DNA from: Anaerolineales bacterium UBA2317
GTDB lineage: Bacteria; Chloroflexota; Anaerolineae; Anaerolineales; Villigracilaceae
DNA: 5,934 bases
NCBI GenBank assembly: GCA_002345215.1
Contig: DDVH01000022.1
Span: 117,939 to 123,872 of the forward strand
Reading direction: 5' to 3'
Below the pieces are notes generated by a model, which worked only from the letters and a program-made list of their open reading frames with translations, searched no databases and was not told the origin of the DNA. Below are positions 1-4,678 of the stretch, one piece after another. Both the position numbers and the translations under genes were made by a program. Position 1 is the first letter of the stretch; the number at the start of each line of letters is the position of its first letter.

Positions 1-56
1 ATACTGGCAATCCAACCAGCAAGTGCCCCAAAGATAATCCATACTAAGATATTCAT
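1..56 (-). CDS. GlsB/YeaQ/YmgE-like small membrane protein, N-terminal fragment
   Basis: Reading the minus strand from the ATG at 56-54 gives MNILVWIIFGALAGWIAS and then the window edge, so only 18 codons are visible. The peptide is a single hydrophobic, glycine-containing membrane segment. This matches the usual start of the GlsB/YeaQ/YmgE (transglycosylase-associated) family, small inner-membrane proteins of about 80-90 residues with three membrane helices that are often linked to stress response. A strong GGAGG lies 6 nt upstream, which supports both the start and a real gene. It is on the same strand as purA and 129 bp downstream of it, so read-through from purA is possible, but the gap is long enough for its own promoter. 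The family call rests on one helix and could be wrong; another small membrane protein is the alternative. Confidence 0.6.
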   Translation of the reverse strand, partial: MNILVWIIFGALAGWIAS

Positions 57-62
57 TTTGTA

Positions 63-67
63 CCTCC
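63..67 (-). promoter_or_regulatory. Strong ribosome binding site of the small membrane protein gene
   Basis: The minus strand reads GGAGG, then 6 nt, then ATG. It is the strongest Shine-Dalgarno match in the window and is the main evidence that the truncated frame at the left edge is a gene. Confidence 0.75.
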
Positions 68-110
68 GTAAAGTGAATTTTGGATTACTTACTCGTTAAA
101 CTTACCGCAT

Positions 111-166
111 AAATCGGCGAATGGTATCAACCTTTTGGGGGAGTAAAGCCTAAAATCGGCGATTTT
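111..166. repeat. Direct repeat AAATCGGCGA plus palindrome in the purA to membrane-protein gap
   Basis: The 10-mer AAATCGGCGA occurs at 111-120 and again at 153-162, 42 bp apart. The right copy sits in a perfect palindrome, AAAATCG at 152-158, one central base, CGATTTT at 160-166. On the plus strand the palindrome is followed by CTTATG and a run of seven T, but no plus-strand gene precedes it. On the minus strand, the direction of purA, no T-run follows. It lies 55-110 bp upstream of the small membrane protein gene, so it could be an operator or a weak bidirectional terminator. Function is unknown, and no convincing -35/-10 pair was found here. Confidence 0.4.
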
Positions 167-185
167 CTTATGTTTTTTTCATGTT

Positions 186-1451
186 TTATCTTCTAATCGT
201 CGCATCTCGTTCTGGACCCACACCAATCCACTTGACTGGAATCCCTGCGGCTTCCTCAATCATCCGCACATAATTCTGTGCATTGAGGGGTAACTCATCA
301 AAGGATTTTGCTTTGCTGATATCTTCCTTCCAACCTGCAACTGTTTTATAAATTGGTTCAATTTTTTCTAAACCATAAGAATCTACATCTGCATAACGTA
401 CAGGGTCACAACTGTATTCATAACGAACACACACTTGAATTTCGTCTAATCCACTGAGTACATCTAATTTGGTTAAACATAATTCAGTCGTGCCACTTAA
501 TTCAACTGCGGTTTTTACAATTTCCAAATCCAACCAACCAACTCGTCTAATGCGTCCAGTCGTCGCGGCTACTTCACCAAATTGTTCATAGACTGCACTT
601 CTTGTATCCGTAATTTCAGTGGGCAAAGGTCCAGCACCGACTCTGGTTGTGTAAGCTTTGGTCACACCGATTACATTGTTGATATATTTTGGCGGAATTC
701 CTAATCCAGCCGACGCGGCAGATGGAATTGTTGTGGATGCAGTCACAAACGGATACGTTCCCCAATCCGTATCTAAAAATGTGCCCATGGCTTGTTCAAG
801 CAAAAAGTTTTTATTATTTTTCAAACCATCTTGCACCAAAGAAAATAATTCTTTGATATATGGTTTTATCTTCAAATAATATTCACGATACGTTTCTCTT
901 ACTTGTGAATATTTTATTTCTTCGCCACCCAATGCCACGATAATTTTATTCTTCAATTCCAATTGCACGCTTAATCTTTTTTCAAAGGCATCACTCCCAA
1001 AATCACTCCAACGGATTCCGTTATAACTAACTTTATCCGCAAACACAGGCCCAATGCCTCTGCGCGTCGTTCCAGTCGCACCTGCACCTTTGGCTTCTTC
1101 ATACAAACCATCCAAAATTTTATGATACGGCATAATCAAATGCGAACGTGGTGAAATAAATAATCTTCCATCCACACCAACGCCTGCTTTATTTAACATT
1201 TCAATTTCATCAATCAACACTTGCGGGTCAATCACCACACCGCCACCGATTAATCCAATTGTATTTTTTGCAAAAATTCCCGATGGCACCAAATGAATCT
1301 TAAACGTCCCAAATTCATTAATCACCGTATGCCCAGCATTATTGCCACCATTGAAGCGCGCTACATAATCCGAATGCTCGGCTAAAAAATCCACCACCTT
1401 GCCTTTGCCTTCATCACCCCATTGCGAACCAATCACTGCTGTTACTGTCAT
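186..1451 (-). CDS. purA: Adenylosuccinate synthetase
   Basis: This 421-residue protein is close to the usual length of about 430. It condenses IMP with aspartate using GTP, the first committed step from IMP to AMP, in the cytoplasm. Family landmarks appear in order: the GTP-binding loop GSQWGDEGKGK at 8-18 with catalytic Asp13; NGGNNAGHT at 34-42 with catalytic His41; the IMP-site loop GTTRRGIGP at 127-135; GTFLDTDWGTYPFVT at 223-237; the aspartate-loop region TRVGAGPLPTE at 269-279; TTGRIRRVGWLD at 297-308; and the guanine-specificity segment TKLD at 327-330. The start is the ATG at 1451-1449 because the family begins just before this GTP loop and an AGGA lies 6 nt upstream. An in-frame ATG at 1499 would add 16 residues encoded by a repeat. 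It is divergent from guaB. No key residue is missing. Confidence 0.97.
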   Translation of the reverse strand: MTVTAVIGSQWGDEGKGKVVDFLAEHSDYVARFNGGNNAGHTVINEFGTFKIHLVPSGIFAKNTIGLIGGGVVIDPQVLIDEIEMLNKAGVGVDGRLFISPRSHLIMPYHKILDGLYEEAKGAGATGTTRRGIGPVFADKVSYNGIRWSDFGSDAFEKRLSVQLELKNKIIVALGGEEIKYSQVRETYREYYLKIKPYIKELFSLVQDGLKNNKNFLLEQAMGTFLDTDWGTYPFVTASTTIPSAASAGLGIPPKYINNVIGVTKAYTTRVGAGPLPTEITDTRSAVYEQFGEVAATTGRIRRVGWLDLEIVKTAVELSGTTELCLTKLDVLSGLDEIQVCVRYEYSCDPVRYADVDSYGLEKIEPIYKTVAGWKEDISKAKSFDELPLNAQNYVRMIEEAAGIPVKWIGVGPERDATIRR

Positions 1452-1457
1452 AGTTTT

Positions 1458-1466
1458 TCCTACTCC
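1458..1466 (-). promoter_or_regulatory. purA ribosome binding site abutting a REP hairpin
   Basis: On the minus strand GGAG (1466-1463) and AGGA (1461-1458) precede the purA ATG, the latter with 6-nt spacing. This site decides the start at 1451 over the ATG at 1499. The left foot of the repeat hairpin begins at 1467, directly next to the site, so the hairpin would lie in the purA leader if transcription starts further upstream. Confidence 0.7.
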
Positions 1467-1576
1467 GTTGGTCGAGACGCAAGCAGTCGAGACCAACATG
1501 TTTAATAAATTTTTATCTTCATCATCATCTTGTGGTCTCGATACATTCCTCGCTTTGCTCGGAATTACTCGACCAC
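1467..1576. repeat. Composite REP-like element, copy 1 (two hairpins)
   Basis: Hairpin A (1467-1497) has arms GTTGGTC and GACCAAC; inside them the 8-mer GTCGAGAC is directly repeated at 1471-1478 and 1486-1493 around GCAAGCA. Hairpin B (1532-1576) has outer arms GTGGTC and GACCAC, conserved flanks TGGTCTCGATAC and TACTCGACCA, and an inner stem ATTCC (1545-1549) with GGAAT (1561-1565). The reverse complement of A begins TGGTCTCGAC and ends CTCGACCA, so A and B are inverted members of one family. An A+T-rich 37-bp spacer (1496-1532) separates the conserved modules. A second copy lies at 4552-4661. The structure resembles paired REP units of bacterial intergenic regions; no associated transposase is in the window. 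Confidence 0.8.
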
Positions 1577-1646
1577 CGACACACGCTTCTCACCTGACCC
1601 GAATCTTGATTCTGTTTCATCAGGCATCAGACTCATCTTCAAGCAT

Positions 1647-1652
1647 TATAAT
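1647..1652 (+). promoter_or_regulatory. Probable -10 box of the guaB promoter
   Basis: A perfect TATAAT lies 28 bp before the guaB start codon. Transcription starting about 7 nt later would give a leader of about 20 nt with the GGAG site properly inside it. No good -35 hexamer is seen at 16-18 bp spacing (GCATCA at 17 bp is poor), so the promoter may be activator-dependent, or the match may be chance in A+T-rich DNA. Confidence 0.5.
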
Positions 1653-1669
1653 TCGGGCGTTTGAAAATT

Positions 1670-1673
1670 GGAG
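1670..1673 (+). promoter_or_regulatory. guaB ribosome binding site
   Basis: GGAG lies 7 nt before the ATG at 1681. It fixes that codon as the start; the reading frame is open for 94 further codons upstream, back to 1399, but that part runs antisense through the start of purA and through the repeat. Confidence 0.75.
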
Positions 1674-1680
1674 AAATGAA

Positions 1681-3120
1681 ATGAAAATTTTACAAGAAAC
1701 CGCTTTGACCTATGATGATGTTTTGCTTGTGCCTCAATATTCAGGTGTAGATTCACGCCGTATCCTTTCCACCAAAAGCCCGCTTACCAAGAAAATTTTT
1801 TTACAGTCACCGATTGTGTCTGCCAATATGGATGTCGTCACCGAAAGTGAAATGGCAATTGCGATGGCACGTGAAGGTGGCATTGGCATCATTCATCGTT
1901 TTATGACGATTGCAGAACAAACTCGTCAAATTGAAAAAGTGAAGAAAGCTGAATCGTTTATCGTAGACAAACCCTTGACGATGAATGAGTCGCAAACTGT
2001 GGGCGATGTCAGACGTATTGTCGAAGAGACAGATACCGGCGGAATTTTAATCGTTGACAAAAATGATAAATTAATTGGCATCGTCACCACCCGTGATTTG
2101 TTATTTGAAGATGATGACAACAAACTTGTCACTGAAATTATGACTCGTGATGTACATTCCGCGCCACCTGATACAAATTTGAAAGACGCAGAACGATTGT
2201 TACATGAATATCGCATCGAAAAATTGCCGTTGAAAGATAAAGAAGGCAAAGTGGCTGGTTTGATAACACTCAAAGATATTATGAAGATTACAAAATTTCC
2301 CAAAGCCACCAAAGACTCAAAAGGGCGGTTGGCGGTGGGTGCGGCTGTTGGGGTGCGTGATAAAGAATTACGTCGAGTAGAGGCGGCATTAAACGCAGGC
2401 GCAGATTGTATCGTGGTAGATATCGCTCACGGCGATTCACATCTTGAAATTGAAATGATAAAAAATATTCGCAAGCATTTTCCTGATGCACAAGTTATCG
2501 GTGGAAATGTAGCAACTGCTGACGGAACAAAAAGATTGATTGATGCAGGTGTTGATTGCGTCAAAGTAGGTGTAGGACCTGGTTCCATTTGTATTACACG
2601 TCAAGTAGCGGGTTCGGGTGTGCCGCAATTAACGGCGATAATCGAATCAGCCAAAGCGGCAAAAGAATATAACATCCCTATTATTGCCGATGGCGGAATT
2701 AGATTCCCCGGTGATGTTGCCAAAGCTATCGCCGCAGGTGCAAGCACTGTCATGATTGGTTCCATGTTAGCAGGTACAGACGAAAGCCCCGGCATGATGA
2801 TGACTCGTCGAGGTCATAAATACAAAGCATCAAGAGGCATGGCATCATTAACTGCAAATATTGAAAGAAACAAACGCGAAGGCAATGACCTGACAAAAGA
2901 AGAGATTGAAGATTACGTTGCTGAAGGAGTTGAAGCCGCAGTTCCATATCGCGGCAAAGTGCGCGAAGTATTAACACAATTGGTCGGTGGTTTACAATCA
3001 GGCATGAGTTATAGCGGCGCGCATTCGATCCAAGAATTTCAAGAAAAAGCAATTTTTATGCGTATGACTGGGGCGGGGCTGAAAGAGTCTGGTCCGCATG
3101 ATGTGGAAGTTTTAGGTTGA
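1681..3120 (+). CDS. guaB: Inosine-5'-monophosphate dehydrogenase with two CBS domains
   Basis: This 479-residue protein (usual length about 485-490) oxidises IMP to XMP with NAD+, the committed step to GMP. The N-terminal barrel segment LTYDDVLLVPQYS (9-21) is classic. Two CBS domains occupy about 97-205 and would bind adenine or guanine nucleotides. The second barrel part carries VVDIAHGDSH (245-254), the catalytic-cysteine loop GPGSICITR (299-307, Cys304), the phosphate-binding ADGGIRFPGD (336-345) and MIGSMLAGT (358-366), and the flap end AEGVEAAVPYRG (414-425). The C terminus, RMTGAGLKESGPHDVEVL, is of IMP dehydrogenase type rather than GMP reductase type. The canonical Arg-Tyr pair of the mobile flap is not evident; the matching stretch (about 390-413) has Arg396-Asn397 and Arg399-Glu400. 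The start follows from the GGAG at 1670. purA, the competing IMP branch, is divergent next door. Confidence 0.93.
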   Translation: MKILQETALTYDDVLLVPQYSGVDSRRILSTKSPLTKKIFLQSPIVSANMDVVTESEMAIAMAREGGIGIIHRFMTIAEQTRQIEKVKKAESFIVDKPLTMNESQTVGDVRRIVEETDTGGILIVDKNDKLIGIVTTRDLLFEDDDNKLVTEIMTRDVHSAPPDTNLKDAERLLHEYRIEKLPLKDKEGKVAGLITLKDIMKITKFPKATKDSKGRLAVGAAVGVRDKELRRVEAALNAGADCIVVDIAHGDSHLEIEMIKNIRKHFPDAQVIGGNVATADGTKRLIDAGVDCVKVGVGPGSICITRQVAGSGVPQLTAIIESAKAAKEYNIPIIADGGIRFPGDVAKAIAAGASTVMIGSMLAGTDESPGMMMTRRGHKYKASRGMASLTANIERNKREGNDLTKEEIEDYVAEGVEAAVPYRGKVREVLTQLVGGLQSGMSYSGAHSIQEFQEKAIFMRMTGAGLKESGPHDVEVLG

Positions 3121-3204
3121 CAAGTTTGAAGGTTGGAAGGTTTAGACTTGAGACCTTTGACCTTAGACTTTACAACTTGTAAACTTTTTAACTTTCAAAC
3201 TTAT
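3121..3204. repeat. Degenerate 7-nt repeats in inverted arrangement
   Basis: Nearly the whole guaB to aminotransferase gap is low-complexity. Four heptamers in phase, GACTTGA, GACCTTT, GACCTTA and GACTTTA, fill 3145-3172, followed by looser units built on AACTT to about 3203. The left part (3121-3142) carries the same words in opposite orientation (AAGTTTGAA, AAGGTT). As a result AAGTTTGAA (3122-3130) pairs with TTCAAACTT (3194-3202), and the wider 15-nt arms match at 13 positions. A separate palindrome, TTTACAA then C then TTGTAAA, lies at 3169-3183. This may fold as a long stem and act as a transcription boundary after guaB, but no T-run follows it. Confidence 0.65.
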
Positions 3205-3209
3205 AACAT

Positions 3210-3213
3210 GGAG
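3210..3213 (+). promoter_or_regulatory. Ribosome binding site of the aminotransferase gene
   Basis: GGAG lies 5 nt before the ATG at 3219 and is the only good site near this start. The reading frame's conserved N terminus begins there. Confidence 0.7.
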
Positions 3214-3218
3214 ATATC

Positions 3219-4544
3219 ATGACAACAAATAACTGGCTTGAAAAAGATAAAAAACAATTACATCCTGTATATCATCCCAAGTCACATGCAAATGCTTTGG
3301 TGATTGAACGTGGTGAAGGCGTATGGCTTTATACAGTGGATGGCAAAAAAATATTAGACGGCATGGCTGGCTTGTGGAATGTCAACATCGGTTATGGACG
3401 TGAAGAACTTGCTAAAGTCGCTTATGACCAAATGAAAAGTTTAGCATTTACATCCAATTTTTCTGGGATGACAAATCTGCCTTCCATTCAATTGGCAGAA
3501 AAATTGGCAGGTTTTGCTTATGAAGGTTTGAATACGACCTTATTTGTATCAGGTGGTTCAGAAGCAAATGATTCTGCATTCAAAACCGCAAGATATTATT
3601 GGAAGCGAAAAGGCAAGCCGACAAAATATAAAGTCATTGCACGCAAAGGCTCGTATCATGGTGTTACATTAGCCGCAACATTTGCAACAGGGTTAGAAAA
3701 ATATCACACCATGTTTGGTCCCGCGATGGATGGCTTTGTTCACATCCCTGCGCCGAATCCATATCGGTATGAAGGTCAGTTGAAGGAAGGTGAAAGCATA
3801 GGTGAGTCAGCCGCTCGAATGTTGGAAGAAGCGATCTTGCGAGAAAATCCAGATACTGTCGCGGCATTCATCGCCGAACCTGTCATGGGTGTTGGTGGCG
3901 TTATCATCCCGCCTGATGATTATTTTCCGTTAGTGCGCGCGATTTGTGATAAATATGAAATTCTTTTTATTGCCGATGAAGTGATCACTGGTTTTGGAAG
4001 AACGGGCGAATGGTTTGGGTTGAAGCATTGGAATGTAAAGCCTGATATTTTATCTTTTGCAAAAGCCATCACCAGCGGATATGCTCAACTGGGCGGGATT
4101 CAAATTTCGGATGCGCTTCGTGACGCGATTGAAACTGCTACTGAACCTGAAGCATTTATGCACGGGTATACATATTCTGGTCATGCCATGTCATGTGCGG
4201 TTGGATTAAAGAATTTAGAAATCATGGAAGAAGAAAATTATCCGGGACGTGCCAAAGAATTGGGCAAACGTTTGTTAGAAGGTTTACAAACCTTGAAAGA
4301 ATTTTCCTTCGTCGGTGATGTGCGCGGACTTGGTTTGGTGTGTGGTGTAGAAATTGTTTCTGATAAAGAATCCAAAACGCCAGACCCTGCTATGACAATG
4401 AAAATTTTCAAAGCCGCACAAGAACGCGGATTAAGAACTCGTCCGCTTGGAAACACGCTTGCCTTTTCACCACCACTTTCGATCAATGAAGAAGAAGTGG
4501 ATGAAATTATCAAACGACTTGGCGCGGCGATGGATGGAGTTTAA
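3219..4544 (+). CDS. Class III PLP-dependent aminotransferase, omega-amino acid or amine:pyruvate type
   Basis: This 441-residue protein is of fold type I, class III (usual length 430-460). It would move an amino group from an amine or omega-amino acid to a keto acid such as pyruvate; the exact substrate cannot be read from sequence. Visible landmarks are: GLWNVNIGYGR at 51-61; the PLP phosphate loop SGGSEAND at 111-118; the ring-stacking site SYHG at 145-148; EPVMGVGG at 220-227; IADEVITGFGRTG at 251-263 with Asp253 for the pyridine nitrogen; the Schiff-base Lys282 in SFAKAITSG; and HGYTYSGH at 315-322 with phosphate-contact Thr318. Near the end, RTRPLGN (406-412) matches the segment that carries the flexible substrate-carboxylate arginine (Arg408) of omega-transaminases such as that of Vibrio fluvialis. 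No signal peptide is present, so it is cytoplasmic. It could be transcribed with guaB, but the repeat-filled gap argues for a separate unit. Confidence 0.9.
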   Translation: MTTNNWLEKDKKQLHPVYHPKSHANALVIERGEGVWLYTVDGKKILDGMAGLWNVNIGYGREELAKVAYDQMKSLAFTSNFSGMTNLPSIQLAEKLAGFAYEGLNTTLFVSGGSEANDSAFKTARYYWKRKGKPTKYKVIARKGSYHGVTLAATFATGLEKYHTMFGPAMDGFVHIPAPNPYRYEGQLKEGESIGESAARMLEEAILRENPDTVAAFIAEPVMGVGGVIIPPDDYFPLVRAICDKYEILFIADEVITGFGRTGEWFGLKHWNVKPDILSFAKAITSGYAQLGGIQISDALRDAIETATEPEAFMHGYTYSGHAMSCAVGLKNLEIMEEENYPGRAKELGKRLLEGLQTLKEFSFVGDVRGLGLVCGVEIVSDKESKTPDPAMTMKIFKAAQERGLRTRPLGNTLAFSPPLSINEEEVDEIIKRLGAAMDGV

Positions 4545-4551
4545 GAAATAA

Positions 4552-4661
4552 TTGGTGATTGAGCGCAAGCAGTCGAGACCACACGGTTTTTAAATACTTA
4601 AGATTTACATCTAACTTCTGGTCTCGATACGGGCTGGCGAACATCAGCCCTACTCGACCAG
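4552..4661. repeat. Composite REP-like element, copy 2 (two hairpins)
   Basis: This is the second copy of the element at 1467-1576. The A module (4552-4581) shares the 18-mer CGCAAGCAGTCGAGACCA (4564-4581) exactly with 1478-1495, but its left arm is decayed (only TGGT against ACCA still pair). After an identical 37-bp gap comes hairpin B (4618-4661), with outer arms CTGGTC and GACCAG, the same flanks TGGTCTCGATAC and TACTCGACCA, and a strong inner stem GGGCTG (4631-4636) with CAGCCC (4645-4650). It fills the space between the aminotransferase stop and moeA and ends 17 nt before the moeA start. It has no T-run, so it is not a standard intrinsic terminator, though such hairpins can protect 3' ends of messages. 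Confidence 0.8.
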
Positions 4662-4678
4662 CGGATTGTTTATAAATT

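Noticed and set aside
186..1451. PurZ, the phage-type enzyme of diaminopurine synthesis, instead of PurA
   Set aside because: The catalytic Asp13 in GDEGKGK is present, whereas PurZ proteins lack it. The length, motifs and guaB neighbour all fit ordinary PurA.
1452..1499. An N-terminal extension of PurA starting at the ATG at 1499
   Set aside because: The 16 extra residues are encoded by the REP hairpin, are not family-like, and the ATG at 1451 has a good ribosome site and the expected distance to the GTP loop.
1399..1680. A 94-residue N-terminal extension of GuaB
   Set aside because: The frame is open only by chance: it runs antisense to the purA start and across the repeat. GGAG at 1670 and the family N terminus fix the start at 1681.
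1926..2312. Antisense open frame of 128 codons within guaB, and similar shorter ones in guaB, the aminotransferase gene and moeA
   Set aside because: They lie wholly inside well-supported genes, have no ribosome sites that I could see and no recognisable protein motifs.
3202..3207. TATAAC as a -10 box for the aminotransferase gene
   Set aside because: It lies only 12 bp before the start codon and next to the GGAG, so a transcript from it would lack the ribosome site.
1478..4581. The exact 18-mer at 1478-1495 and 4564-4581 as part of a CRISPR array
   Set aside because: There are only two copies about 3 kb apart, with genes between them and no regular spacers or cas genes. They belong to the REP composite.
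4618..4661. Hairpin B of the second composite as an intrinsic terminator of the aminotransferase gene
   Set aside because: The stem is strong, but it is followed by GCGGATTG and not by a T-run.
4669..4677. TTTATAAAT as a -10 box for moeA
   Set aside because: It ends one base before the start codon, so the message would begin inside the gene. It may only be A+T-rich leader.
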